A DNA stretch of 64,000 nt, taken from contig CALCST010000039.1 in assembly GCA_937894065.1 (NCBI GenBank), positions 19,041 through 83,040 of the forward strand, given 5' to 3'. Source of the DNA: an uncultured Parabacteroides sp. Lineage in GTDB: Bacteria > Bacteroidota > Bacteroidia > Bacteroidales > Tannerellaceae. The translations under genes were made by a program, and so were the position numbers. Below, in pieces: positions 9,201 through 17,203 of this stretch (within the stretch, counting starts at the first letter, position 1; the number at the start of each line of letters is the position of its first letter). The notes under the pieces are model-generated. The model made no database searches, had not been told where the DNA came from, and worked only from the letters and a program-made list of their open reading frames with translations.

Positions 9201-9288
9201 TAATTACCAGGGTGATGATGATATTGTAGCTATGATTGAAGACCGTTTGGCAAAAATAAATCAAAAAGGAGGAAGCGATGAAAACTAA
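6268..9288 (+). CDS. Secreted tetratricopeptide-repeat protein
   Basis: The product has about 1006 residues. I take the ATG at 6268 rather than the GTG one codon earlier. A signal peptide (about MKRILIPLCLVLGSTVAMG) is followed by a near-continuous array of TPR-like helix pairs; recurring patterns include YxLGxxYF, ALxxFxxL and YPxS. The protein should sit in the periplasm or at the inner face of the outer membrane as a scaffold. Its stop codon overlaps the start of the downstream outer-membrane barrel gene by 11 bp, so the two are translationally coupled and probably work together in an envelope complex. The specific role is not recognisable. Confidence 0.88.
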   Translation: MKRILIPLCLVLGSTVAMGQRSYQFQTNDRLFQEGKEFFVQQNYSGCIDKLEAYKKHATDADLIQEADYMLVCSAFEQGRPNAGELLKNYLDVYPDTRHADDICFRIGSVHFGNGEYEKAIYWLQEANIDMLSPEEQEASSYRLAYSLLQKGDLEKSRAYFERIKEIGSTYQEASAYYVAYIDYADGKYNKALVEFEELSNLSAYQEQSAYYITQIYFIQNKYRQAAESGEDLLKSYPDSENNTEIYRVVGNSYYHLGNEVKATKALAKYISEAESPLRSDLYLLGVCYYNQGKFSDAVRCFGKTVSENDELTQNAYLYLGQSYLKLNDKNNARMAFEAAATSSYDEQIREVALYNYALLIHETGFTGFGESVTIFEDFLNDFPNSRYADKVNDYLVEVYLTTKNYDASLASIQKIKHPSTKILAAKQSILFQLGTQSFTNVKLDEAIDYFSEAIKMGVYDTEARNDAYFWRGESFYRKGEYDIAISDYRTYLNNTSQRSGEMYALAYYNLGYGYFKKKNYDEALNRFRQYVNMVSDQQTASCADAYNRIGDCLFHSRQFAAAEENYNKAAQLLPSAGDYSVYQKGFVLGLQKDYRGKISTLDRLIREYPESQYVDDALFEKGRAYVLLGDDNQAAMAFESLMKNYPESSLARKGGIQLGLIYFNANKPEKAAEAYKNVISKYPGTEEAKVALQDLKSVYIDLNDINSFADYVNSLGGNVHLEISEQDSLTYLAAEKLFMRGDNDGARRSMQNYLQQYPKGAFSSNANYYLGSIAFSQKNYDEAETFFDSVIKSGDMKFMEEAVARKSEIQYNRKDYAAALETFRRLHKIAENPDNKEAASLGVMRCALQIGDGKEALSAANDLLKNQKVSPEIAAEARYVRAKAYMDSKNEEKALADLKILAEDTRTVHGAEARYLLAQLYYDSHEDKKAEKVLEDFAKNGTPHQYWLARGFILWADIYIRQGDDVQARVYLNSLKNNYQGDDDIVAMIEDRLAKINQKGGSDEN

Positions 9289-11047
9289 CAAATCGACAAA
9301 AGTACTTTGTGTTATAGCGATGTTGGGATGCGCTTCCGGCATCATGGCACAGGAGGAAGTAAACAAGGAAGAAAAGAACCTGAACCGCGAGATGACTCTC
9401 GAAAGGGAATATGACCCTTCTGTTCAGGATGCAAATAAAGTAAATACATTGCCTGCCGTGAAAGAGCCGACAGTGAAGAAGCGCGCTATAGACTATGCCG
9501 TGTTTGCCGTGCCTACAGAACCTGAAAAGCAGATTTCTGTTTTGCCTTCAGGAAAGATTATGGCTGATATGGATTATAACAAACGCCGCGGTTATCTGAA
9601 TCTTGCTGCAGGTATGAATCTTAATATAAACGGTGATTTCGGTTATCATATATTGAGTACGGAGAAAGACAATTTGAATGTTTATTTGTCTCACCGTTCG
9701 ACTAACGGCAATATAGATTATATCCAGATTGATGATAAGGTGAAGGCTAAGTTGAATGATAATCTGGGTGGATTGAATTACAAGCATAAATTTGAGAAGG
9801 CTGTATTCAATATCGGTGCAAAATATGGTTATTCAGGTTTCAACTATTATGGCTTGCCTGTAACTGGTAATTTGGAAGAAGCAGGAACAAATCTGGATTT
9901 GGCTGACAGAACAACAAACCAGGTTAATCAGACAATAGGTGCAAATATCGGTATCGAATCTGAAGACGAGGAAGCTCCTTTCGGATATATGGTGGACTTC
10001 GACTACATTAATTTTTCTCATAAATATGGTGCAGATGCGAAGAGCGACGGTCCGACTGAGAATACTTTTGAGCTTAAATTTAATTTGTTTGCTCCTTTCG
10101 GAGGAAATCAGAGAATTGGTCTTGCCGGTTTGGCTGAGTATTTCAGCTACAACCTTCCGGAACGATGCTCCTTTGAAAACCATGCAGAAGTTATTTTGAA
10201 TCCATATTATACTATTGAAGGTGATATATGGAATCTTAAACTTGGAGCAAAGGCTATGATTGTTACTGGAGAAAACAGTAAGTTTGCTGCATCTCCGGAT
10301 ATTGCTTTTGATGTTGAAGTGGCAGATAAAACTGTTTTCTATTTGAAAGCGGACGGAAAACTTTACTCAAATAGTATGTATGAGACTGCTCTTGTAAACA
10401 GATATGTAAATCCTACAGAAGAATTGATGCCGTCTCGTAACTGGTTGGATGCAAATCTGGGTATTAAGAGTGGCGTTGTTCCTGGTTTCTGGTTTGATGT
10501 TTTCGCTGGTTATAAGATAACAAGCAGTGATGTTCTTTATTTGCCGTCACGAGTATTTGAGCAGGATGGTTTTGGCAACTTTGCTGAAGCGATGAGTGAT
10601 ATCAATACAAAACGCTTCTTTGCCGGAGTTAATTTGAAATATAATTATCAGAAGTTATTTGAGATAAACCTGAAAGGAGTGTATAATAACTGGAAGGCAA
10701 ATTATGGTGATTCATGGATAGGAGGAGAAGCAAATGCTGAGTTGGATAGAGTTTGGGGTAAACCGACTGCTGAAATCAATGCTGGTGTTACTGTCCGTCC
10801 TATTGACAAACTTGCTGTAGATGTGAATTATTATCTGGCTACAGGACGTTATACTCAGCTTGGCGGTAATGAGGAAGTGAATCTGAACAATATCAATGAA
10901 CTGAATATTCGCGGTATGTATAATATAAACAAAACATTTAGCGTGAATGTACAGTTGAACAATGTGTTGTTCCAGAAGTATGATATTTATTATGGTTATC
11001 CGGCTCAGGGATTTAATTTGATGGGGGGAATTAATGTTAATTTTTAG
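9278..11047 (+). CDS. Outer-membrane beta-barrel protein coupled to the TPR protein
   Basis: The 589-residue product has a signal peptide (about residues 1-24, ending GIMA), a short periplasmic segment with REYDPSVQDANKV, then many alternating aromatic/glycine beta strands ending in the aromatic strand FNLMGGINVNF. It looks like the barrel part of a TonB-dependent receptor, but at this length it lacks a clear plug and carboxypeptidase-like N-terminal domain. A good ribosome binding site (AGGAGG at 9268-9273) precedes the ATG. It is the second gene of the TPR operon and is followed by a terminator at 11173. The substrate is unknown. Confidence 0.85.
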   Translation: MKTNKSTKVLCVIAMLGCASGIMAQEEVNKEEKNLNREMTLEREYDPSVQDANKVNTLPAVKEPTVKKRAIDYAVFAVPTEPEKQISVLPSGKIMADMDYNKRRGYLNLAAGMNLNINGDFGYHILSTEKDNLNVYLSHRSTNGNIDYIQIDDKVKAKLNDNLGGLNYKHKFEKAVFNIGAKYGYSGFNYYGLPVTGNLEEAGTNLDLADRTTNQVNQTIGANIGIESEDEEAPFGYMVDFDYINFSHKYGADAKSDGPTENTFELKFNLFAPFGGNQRIGLAGLAEYFSYNLPERCSFENHAEVILNPYYTIEGDIWNLKLGAKAMIVTGENSKFAASPDIAFDVEVADKTVFYLKADGKLYSNSMYETALVNRYVNPTEELMPSRNWLDANLGIKSGVVPGFWFDVFAGYKITSSDVLYLPSRVFEQDGFGNFAEAMSDINTKRFFAGVNLKYNYQKLFEINLKGVYNNWKANYGDSWIGGEANAELDRVWGKPTAEINAGVTVRPIDKLAVDVNYYLATGRYTQLGGNEEVNLNNINELNIRGMYNINKTFSVNVQLNNVLFQKYDIYYGYPAQGFNLMGGINVNF

Positions 11048-11130
11048 GAGTTAAGGAGTTAAGAAGTCAAGTAGTAAGTATATTAATATTCTTGTCATCT
11101 TGTCAACTTGTTAACTCGTCAACTGAAAAT
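11041..11130. repeat. Composite octamer repeat tract
   Basis: GGAGTTAAGGAGTTAAGAAGTCAAG begins at the barrel stop codon. It is followed about 30 bp later by CTTGTCATCTTGTCAACTTGTTAACTCGTCAACTG, in which CTTGTCAA-like octamers repeat four times. Both strand variants of the family are present in one gap. Confidence 0.55.
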
Positions 11131-11172
11131 ATTGATTACAAAACCTTATTCAAGTAATATGTGTTTATGTTG

Positions 11173-11211
11173 ACCGGTAAAGTCCATTATTGGGCTTTGC
11201 CGGTTTTTATT
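11173..11211 (+). terminator. Intrinsic terminator for the TPR/barrel operon
   Basis: ACCGGTAAAGTCC pairs with GGGCTTTGCCGGT across a short loop, followed by TTTTATTTT. Confidence 0.85.
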
Positions 11212-11228
11212 TTATGAACTTTGGACTG

Positions 11229-11253
11229 GTACGTAAAACATGATGTTTCGTAC
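11229..11253. promoter_or_regulatory. 25-bp imperfect palindrome
   Basis: GTACG and AAACAT are mirrored by ATGTTT and CGTAC around the centre of 11229-11253. It lies after the upstream terminator and about 60 bp before a TATCTTTG -7-like element (11315-11322), so it could be an operator for the surface protein at 11424. The evidence is symmetry and position only. Confidence 0.35.
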
Positions 11254-11314
11254 AAATAACCTTAATAATGGATAATAAATAAGTTGAGGTTATTATAAAG
11301 GTATGTATGTTTAT

Positions 11315-11322
11315 TATCTTTG
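11315..11322 (+). promoter_or_regulatory. Possible -7 element for the surface protein at 11424
   Basis: TATCTTTG fits TAnnTTTG, about 100 bp upstream of the ATG. No TTTG is seen at the expected -33 distance, so the promoter may need an activator. Confidence 0.4.
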
Positions 11323-11375
11323 TATAATGGAAACAAGCGAGTTTGTCAGTATGTCGAAACTTGGTAATTGGAATG

Positions 11376-11412
11376 TAACTTACAAACTCAAAAACTTATA
11401 AACTCAAAAAAA
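11376..11412. repeat. Octamer repeats just upstream of a start codon
   Basis: AACTTACA, AACTCAAA, AACTTATA and AACTCAAA follow each other in the 5' leader and end about 12 bp before the ATG at 11424. They are the same AAACTYAA variant seen before the Nudix gene (5293) and parB (44552). Confidence 0.6.
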
Positions 11413-11423
11413 AATTTTTGCCT

Positions 11424-13913
11424 ATGAGAAAAGAACTATTACTTTTTGCATCTACAATATTGGCTTCATCTTCTGTTTTTGCTGTTGACGGTGATATAGT
11501 GAATGGCAACTATTATAAATTGGGAGAGAATGAAGGCCTATATATAAACAGAGGTGATTCTGTTGTGCTTGTAGAATCAACAGAGAAAGCATTCAAGACA
11601 GACTCTGTTTTCTGGAGTGTTACTGAGAAGAGAGAAGATGGCTCAGGTGCTTATCTTTATAAATTCGTCAATAAGGCAACAAACAAGGCTATAAGTTTTG
11701 ATGCTGCTGAATTTTTCCAGATTGCAACTGGAGAGAAAATTGCAATTGCTGAGAGTGGAACGGAAATAAAATACTTGAAATATTTCATCAGCGGAGAGCA
11801 GAAATATGTAGGAAAGAATGATAAAGATGTATTGAAATCTTTTGATGATGAGACTAAAGTGTCATCTCAGAAAATGACAATATTCGATGTTAATCATTCA
11901 AGAGCTATGACAGTAGCTGACTTGCATGAACAGACTACATATTCAATGGATATACTTTCTTCTTTGGAAGGTGTGACTGATGGTGCTTACTATTTTGAGG
12001 AAGTTTCAGAAGGTGTATTCAATATCAAGTCTGCAAAAACAGGAAACTATTTGTCTGTAGATTCAGTAATGGCAACAAAGAGTGCTGACGATCCTCAGTT
12101 CGGCTTTAAGTTCGCTTTTAAGAAAAAAGAATATGCTTCTGCTAAGGATTTCAAACTTTTGCTTGATGAGGCTACTGATAAGGTGGTAATTGCTATGGCA
12201 GGCAAAACACTTAAACTGGAAGGAGAAGAAATAAAGCTTTCATATGTTTCAGATAATGTAATTTTAGGTAAGACGACATTAGATTCTTCAGAAGCTTATG
12301 TTACTGTTTCTTTTGCTGATAACGCAGAACCTAAAAATGGAGAAAAACTTTCATTTGACAGACCATCGTTTGGTAAGTCAACAGCATGGACTCCATCAGA
12401 AAAGGCATATATCATTACAAAAGTTGCAACAGGAGCAAATGCTGTAGAAAACGGTAAAATCTGGGGCGCTGAGTTTGCTAATCTTGATAACGAAGAAAAT
12501 AAGCTTGGTTTTGTGAAAGTAGCAGCTTCAGCTTATTTGCCGGAAACTTATAACTACATTGAGAAAATAGAGGAAAACGGAAAGATTACATATACTATTT
12601 CCAACGGTTTTTATAATGACTCAAAGACTGTAGCATTGAAAGAAGTTCCTGGAGCTGCTGATACGTTTGTAGCATCTCTTTCTTCAGAAGCTGATACATT
12701 CAAAGTTCAGGCAATTGATGCTCTTCCTGGATTTATTAATCTGACAGCTAAAGAAGCTCAGGATACAAGATGGTCAATGGAAATCATCACAAACTTGGGT
12801 AACAGTGTCTATGTTGTAGATAAGGAAAATTATCTGTATGGACAGAATCTTGAAAATGCAAGTGAGGCATACAGCTTCAAGCTTAATATAGAAAAAACAG
12901 TTAAGTCTCCATCTGAAAAGACTGAGTTTAATGTTTATTCAATAGTTGATGACGAGGGTAGAAAAGTCGGTTTTGACAATAGTGGCAAGATGACTTTGAG
13001 CAATGATGTGAATGCTTTGCGTTTTGTTTTCAAGACATTAGCAGAAGGAAAACAGATGGTTATTTATATGTCTGATGAAGCTGATTCAAATGCTGGTGCA
13101 GGTTCATTGAAAGTGGATGGTTCACAGAGCAATATCGTGAAACTTGAAAGAGCTGATTATCAGTGGGGCGACTATACTTCATTCAATATCGTACCTCAGG
13201 AAGCTCCTGCATACGAAGTATTGTCGGAAGGACATTACAGAATGCAGTCTGCATTCAACAATACATTGGCAATTGTCCGCGATGGTAACAAGGCTTTGAT
13301 GAAAGCAGTTTCTGAATTGCCAGAAGTAACAGAAGACAATTTCAAACTGTATGTTGATACAATTCAGGTAAAAGATGCACTTAAACCTTTGTATGCTATT
13401 TCTACTTCTTCAATTTCAGGAGATAAGAGTTCTAGAGCTTATCTGTGTGTTGAGGAAAATAACGGAGTTCAGTCTGTTGTATTCAAGGATTATACAGATG
13501 CAGAAATGGAAAAGGCTCTTGAAAAAGATGAAATGAAATCAGCATTCTGGACGTTTAAGATTGAAGATGACGGTTGTCTGATTCAGAATGACAAAACTGA
13601 AAAATATCTTTACCAAGATAAGGATGCTTTGGCTTTGGCAGAATTGTCTGGAGCATTAACATTTGAAGTAGAACGAGTTTCTGCACCAACATCTGTTGAG
13701 GCTGTTGAAGAACCAACAGGAATTTTGGTTACAACAGTAAATGGGGCTTTGGTTGTGAGAAATGCTGCAGGTGAAAGAGTTTTGGTTTCTGACATTGTAG
13801 GTAGAATTGTTGTTGATAAAGTGCTGACTTCAGACAATGTTTCTTTGTCTGTTCCTTCAGGTATTATGCTTGTAAAAGCAGGAAAAGAATGCTTCAAGGT
13901 TATTGTCAGATAA
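11424..13913 (+). CDS. Large secreted surface protein with DUF6383 / T9SS-like C-terminal domain (second)
   Basis: The product has about 829 residues from the ATG at 11424; a TTG two codons earlier is a less likely start. The signal peptide is MRKELLLFASTILASSSVFA. The body repeatedly contains segments such as NGNYYKLG, AYYFEE and GHYRMQS, reminiscent of beta-trefoil or RICIN-like repeats that begin with a G-x-Y-Y/Y-R pattern, but I cannot assign a fold. The last 76 residues (from APTSVEAVEE) carry RNAAGERVLVSDIVGRIVV and a terminal FKVIVR, a close relative of the end of the protein at 861. Export through a type IX-like pathway is inferred. A terminator follows at 13938. Confidence 0.85.
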   Translation: MRKELLLFASTILASSSVFAVDGDIVNGNYYKLGENEGLYINRGDSVVLVESTEKAFKTDSVFWSVTEKREDGSGAYLYKFVNKATNKAISFDAAEFFQIATGEKIAIAESGTEIKYLKYFISGEQKYVGKNDKDVLKSFDDETKVSSQKMTIFDVNHSRAMTVADLHEQTTYSMDILSSLEGVTDGAYYFEEVSEGVFNIKSAKTGNYLSVDSVMATKSADDPQFGFKFAFKKKEYASAKDFKLLLDEATDKVVIAMAGKTLKLEGEEIKLSYVSDNVILGKTTLDSSEAYVTVSFADNAEPKNGEKLSFDRPSFGKSTAWTPSEKAYIITKVATGANAVENGKIWGAEFANLDNEENKLGFVKVAASAYLPETYNYIEKIEENGKITYTISNGFYNDSKTVALKEVPGAADTFVASLSSEADTFKVQAIDALPGFINLTAKEAQDTRWSMEIITNLGNSVYVVDKENYLYGQNLENASEAYSFKLNIEKTVKSPSEKTEFNVYSIVDDEGRKVGFDNSGKMTLSNDVNALRFVFKTLAEGKQMVIYMSDEADSNAGAGSLKVDGSQSNIVKLERADYQWGDYTSFNIVPQEAPAYEVLSEGHYRMQSAFNNTLAIVRDGNKALMKAVSELPEVTEDNFKLYVDTIQVKDALKPLYAISTSSISGDKSSRAYLCVEENNGVQSVVFKDYTDAEMEKALEKDEMKSAFWTFKIEDDGCLIQNDKTEKYLYQDKDALALAELSGALTFEVERVSAPTSVEAVEEPTGILVTTVNGALVVRNAAGERVLVSDIVGRIVVDKVLTSDNVSLSVPSGIMLVKAGKECFKVIVR

Positions 13914-13937
13914 ATAAGATATAATGAATTTACTTGT

Positions 13938-13972
13938 AAAGGAGGCTGGTGTTTAACCAGTCTCCTTTTTTG
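13938..13972 (+). terminator. Intrinsic terminator
   Basis: AAAGGAGGCTGGT pairs with ACCAGTCTCCTTT around a short loop, followed by a T run, 25 bp after the surface-protein stop codon. Confidence 0.88.
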
Positions 13973-14038
13973 ATATTAATGTAACGGGCTTATCCAACTT
14001 TAAAGTTGGGCAACTGAATAAACTTAAATTATATGTAT

Positions 14039-14046
14039 TACCTTTG
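14039..14046 (+). promoter_or_regulatory. Possible -7 element for the fbp operon
   Basis: TACCTTTG fits TAnnTTTG exactly, about 100 bp before the fbp ATG. The -33 position has no TTTG. Just upstream, CAACTTTAAAGTTG (13995-14008) is a perfect 14-bp palindrome. Confidence 0.45.
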
Positions 14047-14146
14047 TAGTATATTCTGAGGTTTTTCAAGTTTTTGATCTGAAACTTCTCAAGTTACAAA
14101 CTTTGCTCAACCTGAATTGTTAATCAAGAAAAGAAGTATAAAGCAG

Positions 14147-16162
14147 ATGGTAAAAGACATAACACCTGAGGTGATATTGAACGACTTGCGTTATTTGCAG
14201 TTGTTGTCACGCAGTTTTCCGACAATTGCAGATGCCAGTACGGAAATAATAAATTTGGAGGCAATATTGAATCTCCCCAAGGGAACAGAGCATTTCCTGA
14301 GTGATGTTCATGGAGAATATCAGGCATTCAACCATGTCTTGAAGAATGCGTCGGGAGCTGTAAAGCGAAAGGTGAATGAAATATTCAATAATACATTGCG
14401 CGATTCCGAGAAAAAGGAGTTGTGTACTCTGATTTATTATCCGGAGGAGAAACTGGAGCTGGTACGTTCGAAGGAGGCAGATTTGGACGACTGGTATATG
14501 ATTCGTCTGAATCAGTTGGTGCGTGTTTGCCGTAATGTATCATCTAAATATACTCGTTCGAAGGTGAGGAAGGCTTTGCCTCGTGAGTTCTCTTATATAA
14601 TTCAGGAGTTGCTGCATGAATCTTCTTCTGAACCAAATAAATCTGCTTATGTGGACCAGATTATCAATACGATAATATCAACGGGTAGGGCTAATGAATT
14701 TATTGTTGCTATGTGTAACCTGATTCAGAGGCTCACAATAGACCAGTTGCATATTATCGGTGATATATATGACAGAGGTCCGGGTGCTCATGTGATTATG
14801 GACACTCTCTGTGATTACCATAATTGTGATATACAGTGGGGAAACCATGATATATTGTGGATGGGAGCTGCTGCAGGAAATCTGGGAAGTATAGCGAATG
14901 TGGTCCGTATGTGTCTGCGATATGGCAATCTTGCCACTCTGGAAGATGGATATGGAATAAATCTTCTTCCTTTGGCTACGTTCGCAATGGAAACATATGC
15001 CAATGATTCGTGTGATCGCTTTATGCCTAAAAGTGGCGCGCAGGATATGGCTTTTGATGAGAAAACAATACGTCTTATATCACAGATGCATAAGGCTATG
15101 ACTGTGATACAGTTGAAAATCGAGGGCGACATTATCCGCAGGAATCCAAGTTATGATATGAATGACAGATTGCTCCTGCATCGTATGGATTTGGATAAAG
15201 GAACTATTATTTTGGACGATGGAGTTGAGTATGAGTTGCTGGATTCTCATTGGCCGACTATAGATAAGAACGATCCGTATCGTCTTTCACCAGGAGAAGA
15301 GGAATTGATGCAACGTATTTTGCATTCATTCAAGAGCAGTGAAAAGCTGCACAAACATATACGTCTGCTGTTTACTAATGGTGGAATGTATAAGGTTTGT
15401 AATTCAAACCTACTTTTCCATGCTTCTGTGCCTTTGAATGAGGACAAGACTTTGAAGACTATAAATATTGCAGGAACAGACTATAAAGGAAAAGCTTTGC
15501 TTGACAGAGTGGACCAGCTTGTACGTATTGCCTATTTCGGTTCGGAAGATGAAAAGGAATATAATTTTGCTGTTGACTATGTATGGTATTTGTGGTGCGG
15601 CAAAGAATCTCCTTTGTTCGACAAGAAACGTATGGCAACATTTGAACGCTATCTGATAGCAAACAAAGAGGCCCATAAAGAAGAAAAAGGAGCTTATTAT
15701 ACACTCAGACAGGAAGAGGATGTATGTGATATGCTGTTGGATGAGTTTGGTGTTGTGGGTTCGCACCGTCATATAATAAACGGCCATGTTCCTGTCCGTT
15801 CTATAAAGGGTGAGAATCCAATCAAGGCAAACGGTAAACTTATAGTAATCGACGGCGGTTTTTCAAAAGCATATCATAGGGAAACTGGTATTGCCGGATA
15901 TACACTGGTATATCATTCAAGAGGTTTCCAGCTTGTGCAGCATGAACCGTTTGAATCTACAGACAAAGCTATAGAAGAAGGGTTGGATATACGCTCTACT
16001 ACTATTGTCGTTGAGTTGAGTTCGCATAGGCAAATGGTGAAGGATACGGACAAAGGTCTGGAGCTTCAAAAACAAATACACGATTTGGAGAAACTTCTAT
16101 ATGCATATAGAGGCGGATTTATTCAGGAAAGGGAAAGAGTCAACAGGTTTTACAGGAATTGA
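14147..16162 (+). CDS. fbp: Fructose-1,6-bisphosphatase, class 3
   Basis: The product has about 671 residues from the ATG at 14147; a TTG ten codons earlier also keeps the frame open but is a weaker start. The large size is typical of the Firmicutes/Bacteroidetes class 3 enzyme, which is unrelated to E. coli Fbp. Metallophosphatase motifs are clear: FLSDVHGEY near the N terminus, GDIYDRGPGAH, and WGNHDILWMGAAAG. A late GSHRHIINGHVPV supplies further metal-binding His residues. It hydrolyses fructose 1,6-bisphosphate to fructose 6-phosphate in gluconeogenesis. It heads a tight run: the next gene starts 5 bp after its stop codon, although the downstream transporters have no obvious metabolic link. 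Confidence 0.95.
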   Translation: MVKDITPEVILNDLRYLQLLSRSFPTIADASTEIINLEAILNLPKGTEHFLSDVHGEYQAFNHVLKNASGAVKRKVNEIFNNTLRDSEKKELCTLIYYPEEKLELVRSKEADLDDWYMIRLNQLVRVCRNVSSKYTRSKVRKALPREFSYIIQELLHESSSEPNKSAYVDQIINTIISTGRANEFIVAMCNLIQRLTIDQLHIIGDIYDRGPGAHVIMDTLCDYHNCDIQWGNHDILWMGAAAGNLGSIANVVRMCLRYGNLATLEDGYGINLLPLATFAMETYANDSCDRFMPKSGAQDMAFDEKTIRLISQMHKAMTVIQLKIEGDIIRRNPSYDMNDRLLLHRMDLDKGTIILDDGVEYELLDSHWPTIDKNDPYRLSPGEEELMQRILHSFKSSEKLHKHIRLLFTNGGMYKVCNSNLLFHASVPLNEDKTLKTINIAGTDYKGKALLDRVDQLVRIAYFGSEDEKEYNFAVDYVWYLWCGKESPLFDKKRMATFERYLIANKEAHKEEKGAYYTLRQEEDVCDMLLDEFGVVGSHRHIINGHVPVRSIKGENPIKANGKLIVIDGGFSKAYHRETGIAGYTLVYHSRGFQLVQHEPFESTDKAIEEGLDIRSTTIVVELSSHRQMVKDTDKGLELQKQIHDLEKLLYAYRGGFIQERERVNRFYRN

Positions 16163-16166
16163 GGCA

Positions 16167-17198
16167 ATGCGTAATATTTTAGTTTTCTATCCGCTGCTTG
16201 CCATATCTCTTGTATTGCTGTTTTGTGTCAGTCTGGTATATGGTTCTGTCTCTATACCGTTTAATTCTGTTTTGGATATATTGTGTGGTAACACATCAAG
16301 CCATCCGGCATGGAGCCATATAGTTCTGGAATCACGCCTGCCACAGGCGGTGACTGCATTATTGGCGGGAGCGTCATTGGCTGTAAGTGGATTGCTGTTG
16401 CAAACTCTGTTCCGTAATCCGCTTGCCGGTCCGTCAATCTTGGGAATAAGTGATGGAGCAAATCTTGGTGTTGCGGCGGTTCTTCTTTATTTTGGAGGAA
16501 CAATGGGACAAATAGCCGAATATGCAATAAACGGATATCTGTTGGTTGTTGCTGCTGCATTTGTTGGTGCCGGAGTTATCTTGGGGCTGATAATTTATTT
16601 CTCTACAAAAGTCAAGAGTAATGTGATGCTTTTGATTATTGGTATTATGATAGGTTATATGACTTCGTCATTGATATCAGTGCTGAATTATTATTCATCG
16701 GCGGACCGTGTCCATTCATTCGTTATGTGGGGAATGGGTAATTTTTCCGGAGTTTCGTTGGAGCAGTTGCCTTTTTTCTCTATATCCATATTATTCTCAT
16801 TGTTTCTTTCCGTATTGCTGATAAAGCCTTTGAATGCTTTATTGCTGGGAGAAATGTATGCAGTTAATTTGGGAGTGAAGGTACGCCAGGCTCGTATTCT
16901 GATATTGTTTTGTACGGGATTGCTGACTGCAACAACTACGGCATTTTGCGGTCCTATATCTTTCATCGGTCTGGCTGTTCCGCATATAGCACGTTTGCTG
17001 CTGGGTTCATCTAATCATAAACAATTGGTTCCGGTAACTATGTTGGCAGGTTCGTGTGTGGCATTGCTGTGCAATATACTTACTGTGATGCCGGGAACTA
17101 ATTCCATATTACCGTTGAATGCGGTAACTCCTATGATTGGAGCTCCGGTGATAATTTATGTTATTGTAAACAGAAGAAATATTCAATATTTTAACTAG
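16167..17198 (+). CDS. FecCD-family ABC transporter permease
   Basis: The product has about 343 residues from the ATG at 16167; an in-frame upstream ATG at 16101 would overlap fbp and add a hydrophilic stretch before the first membrane helix. It has about nine or ten hydrophobic segments and the family's coupling-helix signature, GPISFIGLAVPHIARLLLG, near residues 270-290. Such permeases import siderophores, haem or cobalamin as homodimers with an ATPase and a substrate-binding protein. The ATPase follows 5 bp downstream but no binding protein is nearby, so the substrate cannot be inferred. Confidence 0.92.
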   Translation: MRNILVFYPLLAISLVLLFCVSLVYGSVSIPFNSVLDILCGNTSSHPAWSHIVLESRLPQAVTALLAGASLAVSGLLLQTLFRNPLAGPSILGISDGANLGVAAVLLYFGGTMGQIAEYAINGYLLVVAAAFVGAGVILGLIIYFSTKVKSNVMLLIIGIMIGYMTSSLISVLNYYSSADRVHSFVMWGMGNFSGVSLEQLPFFSISILFSLFLSVLLIKPLNALLLGEMYAVNLGVKVRQARILILFCTGLLTATTTAFCGPISFIGLAVPHIARLLLGSSNHKQLVPVTMLAGSCVALLCNILTVMPGTNSILPLNAVTPMIGAPVIIYVIVNRRNIQYFN

Positions 17199-17203
17199 TC
17201 TGT

